A DNA stretch of 64,000 nucleotides from Eucommia ulmoides (Eukaryota; Streptophyta; Magnoliopsida; Garryales; Eucommiaceae). This document shows positions 46,234-58,691 of the stretch, one piece after another (the stretch's first letter is position 1; every line of letters begins with the position of its first letter). Made by a program: the position numbers and the translations under genes. Below the pieces are notes generated by a model that made no database searches, was not told the DNA's origin, and saw nothing but the letters and a program-made list of their open reading frames with translations. The DNA lies in contig CM028333.1 in the NCBI GenBank assembly GCA_016647705.1, positions 9,436,616-9,500,615 on the forward strand. The letters run 5' to 3'.

Positions 46234-49200
46234 ATGTCTTCTATTCCTTCCCCTTCTTCTTTTGAGTCTGTATCGGGGTCTGCCTCAGGGTGAGACACAA
46301 GTTCGGGGTTAGACACACCTGAATAGGACTTAAATGTCTCCCCACTTTGATGGGTTGATCTCATGTTGGCATTGCCCCCTGCCTAGAGGAACGGATAAGT
46401 TCTTCGGGCAACGCTAAGTCTTTCGGTCATCGCGATAATGGAAATGACTCTGGGCCTACTAGTGCCTCCCCTACGGTGGTGTTCTTAGGCCAGAAGACGA
46501 GGCTTGGGCCGAGGAGGTTACTATTCCAGGACATAGCCCCATCTAGGGGATTGCGTCAATAATGACGAAAAAGAAACTCAGTAGAGCCCGGAGCAAGTTC
46601 ACTTTCCCAGAGGGGGTGGAGACCCGTCTCCCTCTTCCTGATGAGAGGTCTTGTGCCTCTACGAGGGTTTTATCACGGTCTACATAGAGAATCTTCGCGG
46701 TGGTTTGAGGTTCCCGAAGTATAAGTTGTGTCCATCATAACTTGCTCCTAACAGTATACGGGCCTTTGTGGCCTCATACATCATTTGTAAGGCCGAGGGA
46801 AAAGAGCCATCCCTAGACTTGTTCAAATCCATTTTCTTTCCCAAGTCCATACCTTTCGGGAAGGGGTGGTGCTATGTTGCGTCCAGGAGATAATTCCTTT
46901 CGGGACTGGAGTCCTTAGTGAAGAACTAGAAGCCCCAATTCTTTTTCTTGGGAGGAATCGGCTGGGAATTTAGACCAAATGAGGAGGGAGTTAACCTCAT
47001 CCCAAGGGAGTGAGGTGTCGTAGGTGAAAACGAATTTATTTGTAAGCGATTCATCGATTATGTAATCTTTTTGGTATCTGGACTGTTTTTCTTTTTCTTC
47101 CCTTTTGTTTCCTTGTGCAGTCCCAGAGAAAGTAAGCGGTAAAGGGTATGACCAAGTGCACCAATTCAACGAAAAAGGAATACCATCTGGAACACTGAGT
47201 TCAAAAAAGTTGACCAGCTATTGGAGTCATCGCTATACAATTGTCATTTCTACATCGCCCCAAGTCTACCCGTGCTGGAGATTGATCCAAATATATAGAA
47301 TGGTAAAGTTTTCCTTTCTCGAAGTTGTTGATTACTCGAATTTTCCAGTGTTTTCTTGTTTTTTACTCATTCAGCTATTCTTGCTCCTTCACTAGTGATG
47401 GACAAAGCTACAGTGATGAGGATACTGTATGTCGTGGCATTTGTTATGCGCTTGAGTATTGACTACTCGCAAGTGTATGAGATCAAAGTTTTAGTATAAT
47501 GTGATTTGGAAAGATCGGGTATCGTATCCACAGGGATTAATGTCGTTATTATCGAGTACCGTAATTGTCATGACCTAACTTTATCTAGGCGACCAAAAAT
47601 GTAAATAATTAATTAAACTAAATTAATATAACCTAAATTATCTATACTAATATACTAATATGTTTTAGGAGAAAGAATTGTCTAGGGATTAACGTGGTTT
47701 ACAAATCGCATTCGATCTCGATTGACTTACGTTTACGGTTTTCGACCTATTTGACAATCTTGGTATCTAAAACTCCTTAGCCACCTTTCCCAAGTGTAAG
47801 ACGGGGGATATAACAATTTCGTGTCAACGAAGTCCCATTCAACATCTTAACGACCCTAGGTCGCGTGAGTCTTGCCCCAACGTCGTTGATTACACACAAT
47901 CTAACTCCTGATCGGATTATTGGATCGTGTGTTGTGTTTACCCTATCGACAATCTCAGTTCTAAAACTTCACCACCACCTCTCCCGAGTGTAAGACGGGG
48001 GAATACATGACTTCGAGTCAACGAAGAAGTCCCCCTCAACGTCTTAACGACCCTAGGTCACGTGAGTCTTGCCCCAATGTCATCGATTGTCCACAATCCA
48101 ACTCCCGATCAGGTTATTAGATCGTAGCGTTTGTTTACCCTAATCCGAATCTAGGGTTTGTCAAACCCCGTATTCTCTATGTATCTATCTAAGCATAATA
48201 AACAAACAATACTATAAACACAATCAAACTACGAAAAACAAACATAAACGCAACACTGAAATCATACGAATCACATATTTATAAATTATAGTGTTAATCC
48301 CTATACAATCTATGTTTAACTAGCGTCCATAATCGCATTTATAAATAAGGACAAGCTAAACATGACAACAATCCTAAGTTACAGAAATAAGGGAAAAAAA
48401 CCGAAGAACTTAGCCTCGTCCGAAGATTTGTCGCTAAGAACCATTCAACGATTGCTCCGCCGTCTTCCTCCACTTCGGGATGTGAGCTCTCCCTCTAAAA
48501 CTCCTAAATTCAACCCTAAGTATAGCCCAAGGGGCTCTAATTTTGGAGAGAGCAAGAGGAGAGGAGATGAGCGAATATTTATAGGCAAAATATCTCAAAA
48601 TATCTAATAAAAATATCTAAGCTATGTAGAGGCCACTGCCTAGGCGGTGGGTATGTCGGTTGGTTGATCGCCACGGCGGTAAGGACAACGGTGGATTTGA
48701 TGACATTTTGTAGTTTCACCACCTAGGCGGTGAGCGTTCAGAAAAAGTTGGTCATTCTCTGCATTTTCACCGCCGCGACAGAGGTCTGGACACCACGGCG
48801 TTGGGCTTCTTTCACAATATTGCCTCCAAGCTTGTTTTTCCACCGTTCTTCGACCGTTTTTAGTTCGATCTCATCATTTTCACTCCAGTTTCCTATCTTT
48901 TTGCTTCACACACCTGATTTATACAAAAAGAATAAAAATTAATTAAAACATAATAAAAACGCTATAAAAAATACTCTAAAACTAACAAAATTGATTTGAA
49001 AATATGTAGGTAGATCACACCTATCAGATACTAAAGTAGAAAACTACCAAAGTTGCTGTCGAGAAGAAACAGGCTACCCGACCTTAGGAGGAGGCTTCCT
49101 AAGAGAAAACCCTCGAGGGAAAATATGAGACCATCGTGAAGAGTTTCGCGAGTAAGTCCCCTGGCTGGATAGAGGTCGGATCGAGAAGGATTACAAGGAG

Positions 49201-50280
49201 AGAACAACAAAAGGGAGAGACTGAAGTTGTGGCGAGAAAGAGACGTCATCCCAATCGGAGCAAGTCCCCATGGTCTCGTCCGAGAAGAACAGTGTTGAGC
49301 TGATCCAGAAGAAAGAAAAAAGAAAGGTGAAAAGGGTAGAGGTTGAAGGATTAAAGAAGGCCAGAGCTGAGGAGATTCCTGTGGCTTCCCAGCCGAGCGA
49401 AGCTCCCACCCCTGCACCCTTCATGATCCCGGACACAGGCATTCTCTTCCGTCAAGGGCCCTAGATCATCAAGAGTTGTTACCTGTGTATGTTAACCACA
49501 TCATTCTCCCCACAGATCAGGAGCATGTGAACACCGAGCCAGACGTGCAGATCACCGCCATACTACAAAGGGATGTGATTTTGGTAAGGCCGATACCGAA
49601 ATTCATCTTGATCCCTTCCTGTAATTTGTTCTTGGACAATAACTTGACACACATTTTTTTTTATCTTACAAGCGTTGTCTAGGGTTTTCTCTTTGTCTAC
49701 ACGCTTCTACTCAGCTTTGGAGAGAAAGAAAAAACTCAACGAGGAACGCAGGCTACACTTGGCTCAGATGAGAAAATGGCATGATCAGACCAAGAAGTTG
49801 ATGATGAGTGAGTGCAACTTCAGAGCGGATGTGACAAGATTGACTGAAAAGATGGAGACCCTCGAATCTCGTTTCGGCAAGCATGAGACCGACCTCGCTG
49901 CTATATGGGAGAGGATAGAAGAAATGGAAAAAGAGCAAGCTGTTGTAATTGCCAAGACCAAAGAAGAAACCGTGAGCGAATGGATGCAGTCCCTGCCTTC
50001 GTCGGGATGAAAACGTTGTTGATTGTTGAAATGGTAAAGGATGGCCATAGGTACACAATTCGTAACCTGTGCCGCCAGTACCCAAAGTTTTCCGTTGACG
50101 AGATTAGCATGGATTATTCAGATACCGAATGAGATGCTGGTCCCGGGATGGGGGATGCCAGAGTTGGAAAAGGAGACGTTGGTACCGAGATGATGGAAGT
50201 CGATGTCGGTCAGGGCGAAATGGGTACCGTTCAGGGAAGCATTGAGGTTGAACAAAGCGAACTCCCCCAGCCCCTTTGCT
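46234..50280 (+). pseudogene. Antisense extra ORF of Tat-like element 2, split and frameshifted
   Basis: The ATG at 46234 opens MSSIPSPSSFESVSGSASG, similar in style to the element 1 copy. Around 46560-47060 the translation in shifting frames resembles the Transposase_28-like region (FTFPEGVETRLPLPDERSC). A solo LTR (47460-49026) splits the gene. The second half, 49270-50010, has open stretches: a Lys/Glu-rich part and, at 49675-50010, a long coiled coil (LTEKMETLESRFGKHETDLA). It runs opposite to gag-pol of the element. Several stops show it is not functional. Confidence 0.62.
47460..49026 (-). mobile_element. Solo LTR, family S, copy 3
   Basis: 1,567 bp, TGACTACTCGCAAGTG to GATCACACCTATCA on plus. 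It is very similar to copy 1, with CCTAGG palindromes near 48636-48730. The flanks AGTAT and GATAC do not make a convincing duplication. It interrupts the extra ORF of Tat-like element 2. Confidence 0.7.
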
Positions 50281-51106
50281 TTTAGAAAGGGCCTTTTTGC
50301 AATGGGCTTTGGAACCCTAAAATTGTAATGGATACTTAAATGAATGAAGGTTTCCTTTTAATCTCATCTCGGAAAATTCTGAACACTTGCGTAATTTTCT
50401 GCATGATTTATTTCATTATTTCTAAGTTTGTACATGTGTGCCTTTGAGTTTTTGTCTGTCTTTGGAGGGTTATCCTCTTTGGAGCAGAAACGGTTTCTTT
50501 TCCCGACAATGAAGCTTCGTTCCCATCCTGATCTCGGAAGTGTCGAGATGGGAAAGAATCTGAGCTCGGTAAGGTATCTGAGCATGGAGTTGAGTTCCTA
50601 CTTGGTGAACTGTGTGAACTCATCTCGAAAATGGACCTGAGCCCCTGCTCGGTCATTTCAAAGACTTAGACGTTTTTAGTTATGATGTCCCATTCTCGGC
50701 GTACTTTGCTTTGGACAGGCAATCCTTGACACTTGGTTGTTTCACTCATTTTCCCCTTTTAATTCAACTTCAATCTTTATGTTGATCGTTCCGTTAGGAG
50801 CATTCATTTGTGGCAACACCTTCCATAGCTCGGAAGTGTCTAGGCCGGGTCGGGATCTGATCTCGATACATTTGTTGGGAGATGTTTGCTTAGACCATGT
50901 CCCTTTCGATCCATTGAGCTAACTGTTTGCCATTTTGCTCGAAAAAATTCAAGTACTTTCCATTCAATCTATGCCTTTTCTCGGACAAGATGCAGAGAAG
51001 AAGTCATGCCTCCTTTCCCGTGGAAGACATCATTTCGTGTTGTTTCACTATATCCATAATCTTCCTACCCCCCCCTCCCAGCCTAGCATCTGAGCAGAGC
51101 TCGGGT
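50281..51106 (-). other. Tat-like element interior between the extra ORF and pol, non-coding
   Basis: No polymerase, RNase H or integrase motif was found in either strand. A segment at 50285-50345 matches the region 31265-31330 of element 1 in reverse complement. This identifies it as the spacer behind the extra ORF. Confidence 0.5.
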
Positions 51107-53756
51107 TGTCACACCCTACCCTGGGTGCCCGTCACCCAAGGCCGGATGTGACGTTGGCATAACACACCCAGTCCAACCAACCAGACACATCCATACATAT
51201 ATATATACACACACATACATATCCAGATATATGCGTACCACTATCAATATTTTTCTTTCCATAAATGAACAATACCTTATACCCATTTCTAAAAAAATAT
51301 GGGACACACCTGTCCCCAAATATATACAACAAAAATCACCAAAAAATGTTAAACCTCCCGCAGTTCGCCTCTGACCGGCCCACTCTCAAAATAACACTAC
51401 CTCCAAACTCCACCTAGTGCCAGTAGTGGACCCATTCTTATTGGCGGTATCTAAAACTAAATTTTTTTATCGGTGTACTGTCTTTATAATAAAAACATTT
51501 TGTATGGATCAAGTATAAGAATTTAAACACTACATTACAAAATATAATATTATATAATCGAATACCGTACGAAAATCTAGTTTTCCTATCACCACTGAAA
51601 TAACTCATATATTTAAAACACCCAATCCAAATATTCTAAGTCAACCAGTGCAACAAAATATTATACCGATGCCAATCTATTTTAAAAATAATATGTCTAA
51701 ACCAAATCAATCCAGGCAGTTCATCGTATAATAAAATACCCCACACCGCTTTCCTACTAGCCATAGGATCGTTTTTACCTCACGATCGAGAGTTGTAACG
51801 GTACCGTACCACTCGTAGGATTTGCACTCCTGACGGGTCAATCAACCACCTACAGGACTAACCCTCCTGACAAGTCATAATATCAACAATCATCTATTGG
51901 ACTAATCATCCGGACAGGTCATGATATCAATAACCACCTGTCGGACTAACCCTCCGGGTAGGTCATAATATCAATAACTACCTGCCGGACTAACCCTCCG
52001 GACAGGTCATAATATCAACAAGCACCGGACTAATCCTCCGGATAGGTTATAATATAATCAACCACCCTCTACATTTAGAAATCTACTTGACCCATATAAG
52101 TTGTAAAATTGTCCAATTTTTAATAAACACATTTTTTCATAATTTATACGAAAATAAAATTTGTATATTTACATAGAAGACAATATACTCATTTCGATTC
52201 CCGCACAGCAAAAATAGCACCGTCCAAAATCTATCGGGACGTTGGCGCCTATGAACCTAACAACGATAGGCCTAAATTAATATTTTATTTTAAAATAATC
52301 TAACGTGCAATGTAGGCCCTAAATCTCATATCTCCCATTTCCCAAGTTTTTATTATGAAAAATTATTATTTTGTCCATTTCGCTACATTAATATTTACCG
52401 TACCAATGTTTTTCAAGATTAACGATTATAACGATATTATTACGATTACAAAAATTACTATCACGTTTTCGAAACTTTTAATACTTAACATTTTAATTTA
52501 ATTGATAATAATTCTCGATTAAAATTTTATCTGTTCCGAATCGTTCGCAGGCTGAGAAATTGGATTTTGGATTTTATTATTATTTTTTTCCCCCTTTTCC
52601 TCTTTCTTTTCTTTTTCTTCTCTTCCTCTTCTCTTTTTTTTCTTCTGCCTGTTTCTTCTTCCTGTTCGCTGAGCCTCACCGCCTAGGCGAACGCCACCGC
52701 CGCGGTGATACTGCAGTGGCTCTATTACTACTTCGTTCCAAACTGACTGCTTCTATCTCTCTTCTCACCAGCTCCGATGATTCCCACACCACCGTCCAAA
52801 CGTCACATGCACATACAACACACACTATTGGACAATCCACACACACACTGAACACACAATCACATACCCACCGTCGACGATCACACCCATTGGACTGGCA
52901 ACCTCACCCACGGTAATCACTCCCACCGGATGAGCAGAACAATGCCGGCAACTGCAACGATCACAAAACACACCCATACATGCACAACCGAAACACACAC
53001 TTACACAATCATAGAATTACACACACATACCGCGATGATCACACACCCACATACACGCCGTACGATCTGTGACTAATCACACACCAACTCACGCAGTCGA
53101 AGACGAACAACACACACACACAAACGACGGAATGGAATATTATACACACGACTAACCACACACATGCACACGCCGATCACCTCTACACACCGCCGGACGA
53201 ACTTGGACAGAGCATACACACACACACGACGACGAAACGGAATAGAGCATACACATGCATACACGATGGAACACATACCAAACGGCGACGACACACCCAC
53301 ACACATGATCACTGGATGATCGACGATGAACACACACACACGCATGCCAGAGAAACCACTACGAACGGAATCCACCACCACCGGTGACCCACGACCAATT
53401 GAACCTTTTCTTCTCTCTCTCGGTTTTCAGATTTTTCTTTTTCCTTTTCAGTGTTGGAATTGAAATGCATGCATTTATATATATATGCATAAAAATAGTG
53501 GTATGATCTTGATTCCTTGCATTGCCACGTTGGTTCCCTTTTCTCTGTTTTTGATTTTGTTGATCTCAACAGCATATATATATATTAATTTTTTTCTCAA
53601 ATTACATTAATCTTCCCCTAATTTTCTTTAAGTTTTCATCTTAGCCCAATTCAAAGTTTAGTATTCCTTAAAATTATAAATTCACCCCTAAAACTTTATT
53701 TCAAATTGAAAATAATACATTCTATCCCATTATTTGCTAAACGTTCTGAAATGCAA
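51107..53756 (+). mobile_element. Gypsy-type LTR, truncated at its right end, inside element 2
   Basis: It starts TGTCACACCCTACCC and follows the same plan as the LTR at 16129-18810: CCTAGTGCCAGTAGTGGAC, CCTCACGATCGAGAGTTGTAACGG, hairpin-type tandem repeats (51845-52075), CACCGCCTAGGCGAAC at about 52677 and CA-rich DNA (52790-53370). The right end stops near GAAATGCAACT without the expected GGGGTCTTACA terminus and abuts reverse-transcriptase sequence. Loss of the LTR end together with pol DNA is likely. Confidence 0.65.
51845..52075. repeat. Tandem hairpin repeats, about 42-45 bp period
   Basis: About five copies of a unit built from CACCTGTCGGACTAACCCTC and CGGACAGGTCATAATATCAA. In each, CCTG(C/T)CGGA pairs with TCCGGACAGG around a short loop. 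Three looser copies occur in the other LTR at about 16800-16990. Confidence 0.78.
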
Positions 53757-54400
53757 CTAGTGAATGATGTGATCATCTGCCTCGACGCTCTTCATGAGCA
53801 TATCATCAATGTAAACTTCTATCGTCAAGCCAATCTCTTCCTTGAACATCTTGTTCACGAGCCTTTAATAGATGGCCTTGGCGTTGCGAAGGCCGAAGGG
53901 CATAACCTTATAACAGTAGGTGCCTCTGTCTGTGATGAACGAGGTCGTTCCCTTATCGGGAGAAAACATGGGGATTTAATTATATCCAGCATAGGCGTCG
54001 AGAAAACTCAAGAGTTCATGCCCCGCCGTGACATCTATAACCAAATCTATTCTTGGAAAGAGGAAGAAATCTTTGGGGCACGCCTTGTTAAGGTCTTTGA
54101 AATCCACGCAAAGGCACCATTTGTTCCCATCCTTGGGCACAAGAACAACATTAGAGAGCCAGTTAGGAAATTTTATTTCTTCCACCACGACAGATTTTAC
54201 TAACTTGTCCATTTCCTGCTCGATGAGCTTCTGGTGCTCCAGATGAAATTTTCTTTTTTTTGGCCTTACGGGGGGATGGTGAGGATCAGCGTGAAGACGA
54301 TGCATGGATACACTTGGATCGATCCCAGGACGTTCATTGTGAGACCAAGCAAACACATCGTAGTTTTTCCTGAGGAGATCCGTGAGCTCTTCCCACCGTG
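53757..54400 (-). pseudogene. Ty3/gypsy reverse transcriptase remnant (Tat-like)
   Basis: From 54356 down, the minus strand encodes an RT start with FAWSH..., PGIDPSV, LVKSVVVEEIKFPNWLSNVV, VDFKDLNKACPKD and SFLDAYAGYN. These are classic gypsy RT motifs, and the (H)..PGIDP wording suits the Tat lineage. In another frame further down, MPFGL and the catalytic VYIDDML (about 53798-53816) are still readable. The frame change between the two parts and the break at 53757 make it a pseudogene. Confidence 0.82.
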
Positions 54401-54760
54401 TCGCGCTGAGCTTGGAACCAATCCGAACAATTTGTCCCTTAATGGTGGGATGGATGGGTACTTCTAACTAATCCCCATGTAATCATGGACGAGGCTCCTT
54501 ATCCTGGGGGTCGTCGATCGGCACAGTTCCCTAATCAGACAGAACCATGAGCTCAGTTTCGTTGTTCCCGGTCCCAGCCATTGATTGCTATTTTTTCTTC
54601 TTGAGTGCCCTCCTGGCATATGATCTGGTTGTTCCTTGATCTCCATGCACTCTCCCTATCCCTTTCTCTGTAGGGAACTTCATTGATTGGTAATAGGAGA
54701 AGCCACAGCTTTTAGGGCAGCTAATATCGATTGTCCAATAATGGTATTATACGGAGATGG

Positions 54761-55105
54761 TTAGTCCACAATGAGGAATTTAGACCAAATCGTAGCTGAA
54801 AAGGGCACAGTACTGACCATGACGAGAAGAGAGATCCAACCAATGAAGTTCAAGACATCCCTGCCAAAATCGACAAGGGGAGAAGTAGTGGGTTTCCCGG
54901 AACCTGAACTCACGTTTATTTTGTCGAATGCCCATTTGAAGACGATATCTGCGGAGCTTCCTCCGTCAATCATAATTTGCCCCACCTTGTAGTAGTTGAT
55001 TAAGGCAGAAATCACCAAAGCATCGTCATGAGGGGTATGCACCCCTCGGAGATCAGTTTCACTAAAAGAGATGATGTTGTGCGTGGCAAAATCAATTGTC
55101 CTCAC
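54761..55105 (-). pseudogene. Retroviral-type aspartic protease remnant
   Basis: The open minus frame holds ISFSETDLRGVHTPHDDALV followed by IMIDGGSSADIVF (Asp codon near 54967). This matches the protease region of Tat-like polyproteins, where D(N/S)GSSADI is usual, and here the second residue is Gly. It lies between gag and RT as expected. Confidence 0.78.
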
Positions 55106-55299
55106 CTCATATACGTCCTCGTCGGCTTTCCTCTTTGCTTTACACTTATACCTCTTCTAGGAAGAGGTCATTTCCCCTCCGAGGCCAAGTTCACCATGGA
55201 TCACATTTATCTCACCATCTACCCGCATATTATCGCATTCTTCGCCTTTCCTTCTTGGTGGGGGTTGGCCACAGTTTTTCCTTCTCGGTTGGCCCCTGC

Positions 55300-56528
55300 G
55301 CTCATCTCAACGACTGCTTTCTCCGGAGCCAGCGTTGTCTTTGAAGACGTAATGACTAAGATACCCCCATTTTATGAGGGCCTCAATCTCTTCTCGGAGT
55401 TGATAGCATTTGTCTATCGTGTAACCACGGTCACGGTAAAACTCACAGTATTTGGTAACGAACTTTCCCATAGGTTTCCCTCTGGAGGAAGGAGCAGGGG
55501 TAAAGAATCTTCTCCCTGCATTTTCGGCATAGATCATCGCAATAGACATTGTTAGAGGAGTTAACCCTCGGTGGGTCCCTAGGGGTGGAAGAAGTCTTTG
55601 ATCCCCGAGAAAGGGTCCCAAGTATCCCTCTGCTTGCAACCTCTTAGAACCTTGAGCCTTGTTTGACATTTCTTCTGCTTGGCCCTTTTTTTTCTGACTC
55701 CCTTCTCAGCCACACTTTACGATGTCCCTGAGGTCTACCTCGTAAAAACTCGTGCCTCCAGCCAGGGTAGCAACCAGGTTAGGAGCGGGTTGCGAACATA
55801 GGTCGTAAGATAACCTTCGATATTTTAATCCGTCAATGAACGCATTCAAGGCCATGGCATCCAAAAAGCTTTTGCAATATAAGCTTTCCATGTAAAACCT
55901 TCTTACGAAGTCGCCTAAATTTTCTCCAATCTCTTGTTGACAGGAAAGGATGTGGGTGGCTGTTTTAGGCCTTCGATGGGAGCCGCTAAACCAGGTCGAA
56001 AAAATTGTTCAAGCTGGGAAAATGTTGAGATCGAGGCAGGGGTCAGGTCCCTAAACCAAGTGTTGGCCTTGCCGGAAAGGGTAAGAGGGAATGACTTACA
56101 CCTAATCGTAACATAAGTAGTATGCATATCCATGAAAGAAACAAAAATACTATTCCATCATATGGAATTATTTGGGGGCTAGAGAACATGTATGGAACCA
56201 CTTCAAGCATTATATCATCAACAAAAGGAGACCTTATACCTGAAGGAAGTCTAACAGCCCTCCCAAGGCCCCGCATCTGTACGAGCACTGCTTCTATCTC
56301 GGCTATGCGTCTTTCTAGAGTGATATCTCCCCTGGGCGGTACTGCAACCTGGCTTTGAGTTGCTCTGGATCCCTGTCTTCCGGCGGGAGGGAAATGAGAA
56401 TCTTTCTCCCTATCACGGCAAATCCTGCGCTTCGCACAGGTGACATTGTTGTAGGTTCTTCCAAGTCGGGACTCACGACGATCCTCTACTCGATGACCTT
56501 GAGAAGGTAGGGATGCGGAGTCCAACAC
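55300..56528 (-). pseudogene. gag remnant of Tat-like element 2
   Basis: Minus-strand frames 56528-56043, 56133-55915, 55891-55706 and 55669-55307 together keep the gag order. There is a region with RCKSFPLTLSGKANTWFRDL (retrotransposon gag domain) and then a Cys-rich end with YCEFYRDRGYTIDKCYQL. The split over several frames shows stops and shifts. Confidence 0.72.
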
Positions 56529-57033
56529 AATTAGAGGGGCAAGATCCCATTCTTGGACTGGTCGCTCATGACGACAAGGTTGGTCCCTTGAGACATTCCC
56601 TTCAGAATGGATTACTCGATCTAATTCCTAGTGCTGTTTCATTTCCCCTGCATCCCAGAGAATCGGTCCCCCTTGAGCCGGGGTCGGTGTTAGGCTAGAG
56701 AGGATGACATCGAGACAAGTTTGGAATTGACCCAACTGGTGTTCCAAATTATCAAAACGCATCGTATCCGCAGCTCTAGTGGTTGGTCTAACCTGAAATC
56801 TCAAAGGTGGAGCCGATGGACCTACCTGGTCGGCCAGGGGTACGTTTCTTTCCTCTTACGGGATGGGGATTGAAGTCCTTATATCTAGTATGTGGATTCT
56901 TGACATATATCTAGTTGGGCTGCTATCCACCTTGCTATTCGGGTCTCTCGGTTGTGTATTATAAACAAACCTCGTAATTATCAAGCTTCAAGCTGAGACT
57001 AGAGCTGATGGTTAGAGGAAGGCTTTTAGTAGC

Positions 57034-57053
57034 GCTTCCCACAGACGGTACCA
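57034..57053 (-). other. Primer-binding site of Tat-like element 2
   Basis: The minus strand reads TGGTACCGTCTGTGGGAAG a few bases after the 5' LTR end. It is close to TGGCGCCGTCTGTGGGAA, typical of Tat/Ogre-type gypsy elements. Confidence 0.65.
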
Positions 57054-57056
57054 TAC

Positions 57057-58112
57057 TGTTGATGTCGAATTTTGAACGACCTCAACGATATGGTCTAGTC
57101 ACTTGTTAATGGAGAGTATGTACTTCTTCGTTGGAATGAAGATGGAGAAGTTCGTGATCAGTCCATTTGACTCGAGATGGGCAGAGGTAGAGTGACCCGA
57201 AATGGGTCTCGAGTAGGGAAGCTACCCGAGAGTCTTCTAATTCGTAGAGAGTATTCCGGTCGAGAAGGGATGAGTCGGAGCTGAAATGAGCTCAAATATC
57301 TTTTGGGCCGAGAAGAGGTGGTCTCAGCTGGGACGAGGCAGCACTTCGACACCTGCACAAAGGACTTGCCGGGATGGTCCAGGCGCGTCCCCTCTGGCGT
57401 GAGAATCAGTGTTTAAGAGGAAGATTTATAAATAAGCTACCGAGACGAAAGAGCAAATTTCATCTACCTTTGGGCATTGGTATTCCCTCCTATATATAGA
57501 CATGGAGTGGATTAGCTTAAGGGCTTAAGTATAGATGAGTGTCCCCTCAATGTCATATCAGTGTCCTATCTCGGCGTGTGGCCAATGAGAGGGTGACAAA
57601 GAATAGTTTTATGTCAGTCATAGGATTTTTGGCACTGTTACTGAGGCCCATAGCAGAAGATATTTGTAGATGAAGAAGTGATCCATCCTATGATCCGAGA
57701 AGAACACCTTGGTGCTGTAGTCAAGATGAGGAATTTGATCCCTACCCTTCCCGGATAGCTGGAGATGAGAAGGGAGAGTTGTGTGGAGCTTCTTGCCCTG
57801 CCCTTCTCGGATAGCTAGAGACAGGAAAGGGCGCTTTTGCTGAAGAGCTCCTAGGGTCAATTTTCGAGACAGGTAATACTGCTGCGGAGAGTGCCCAGAT
57901 GGGGAAGGTTTCCCATCCCGACGGTGGTTTGCCTACTCTTCCTAGAGGGTGTTGCTGGCTGTTTTTGGAGTAGCTGGCATAGGCTAAGGTGTGCCCCTGC
58001 CCGGCACAATCTTCACACTTAATCCTCGATATAAATTGATCTTGATTGAGTGTTGTAGGCATGTGACAGTCTTTAATTGATTGCGTTGGAGTAACAATTT
58101 TTACACTCATCA
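57057..58112 (-). repeat. 5' LTR of Tat-like element 2
   Basis: 1,056 bp; on plus it runs TGTTGATGTCG to TTACACTCATCA. It matches the split LTR 38665-45681 and, inverted, the LTRs of element 1. A TATA-like TATATATAG on the minus strand lies near 57490-57500. Confidence 0.8.
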
Positions 58113-58688
58113 ACTATTTACTAAATTGTCTTAAAAGACCGAAAACTTAATTACACTAGATAGTTTTTTTTTAACAGTTTATGTTAGTTTAGAGGACTAA
58201 ATAATAAAAATTTCTAAAAAAAAAAAATGAAACAATTAGGGGAAAAGATGAAAAAAAAAAATCAAAAAATGTAGAAACGGATATGTTCTGATCATTTCTT
58301 TTTTGTTCCCACTACAAAAATAAACGTAATTAAAATGAAGAACAAATGCAAAGACAACACATAAAAATTGGAGAGGGAAGAGGTTGCGTGCGCGGTTCGT
58401 GGCTGTAGTGGTGGTTGTGTTCCTCACATAGGTGGGCGGTCACTAACGTGATGGTAGGATAAAGAGAGTCATGGAGGCCAGAGGGGTAATATGTTTTATA
58501 GTGGAGGCCGGAGGGGTGATAGATTTGGCCGTAGCGAAGGGGATGATGGTGACTGTGGTGGTTTATAGTGAAGAGAGATGAGCAGTGGGCGGTGGGTATA
58601 TGGTGTGCGTGTGTGTGTAAGAGAGAGAGAGACGAATGCAAGACTATGAGAGAATAAAAGCAATAAGGCAGCGGAAGCCCTAAGTCGT
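58113..58688. other. Intergenic, no gene seen
   Basis: AT-rich with a GC-richer part (58380-58620). It contains an imperfect tandem pair (TGGAGGCCAGAGGGGTAATA and TGGAGGCCGGAGGGGTGATA at about 58471 and 58503) and a GT/GA simple repeat near 58600-58635. The open frame on minus is low-complexity His/Ser/Tyr-rich and not supported. Confidence 0.5.
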
Positions 58689-58691
58689 TTA

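Larger units (their letters stand above)
38665..58112 (-). mobile_element. Tat-like Ty3/gypsy element (element 2), minus strand, with nested insertions
   Basis: Minus-strand order: 5' LTR (58112-57057), primer site with TGGTACCGTCTGTGGGAAG, gag remnants, protease, reverse transcriptase, the antisense extra ORF (on plus), polypurine tract, then the 3' LTR (45681-38665). Flanks ACAAT and ACTAT agree at 4 of 5 bases. Three insertions interrupt it: an Athila-like element (39615-45547), a family S solo LTR (47460-49026) and a gypsy-type LTR (51107 to about 53756). RNase H and integrase were not found, and a deletion at the last insertion probably removed them. It is not functional. Confidence 0.78.

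Noticed and set aside
51845-52075. Regularly spaced repeats that could suggest a CRISPR array
   Set aside because: The units are degenerate and contiguous without unique spacers, and they lie in a plant LTR.
53073-53575. Minus-strand frames of 60-100 codons
   Set aside because: Val/Cys-rich translations of GT repeats in the truncated LTR, with no homology seen.
54761-56528. Functional gag-protease-RT polyprotein
   Set aside because: The parts lie in different frames with stops between, and RNase H and integrase are missing, so these are remnants.
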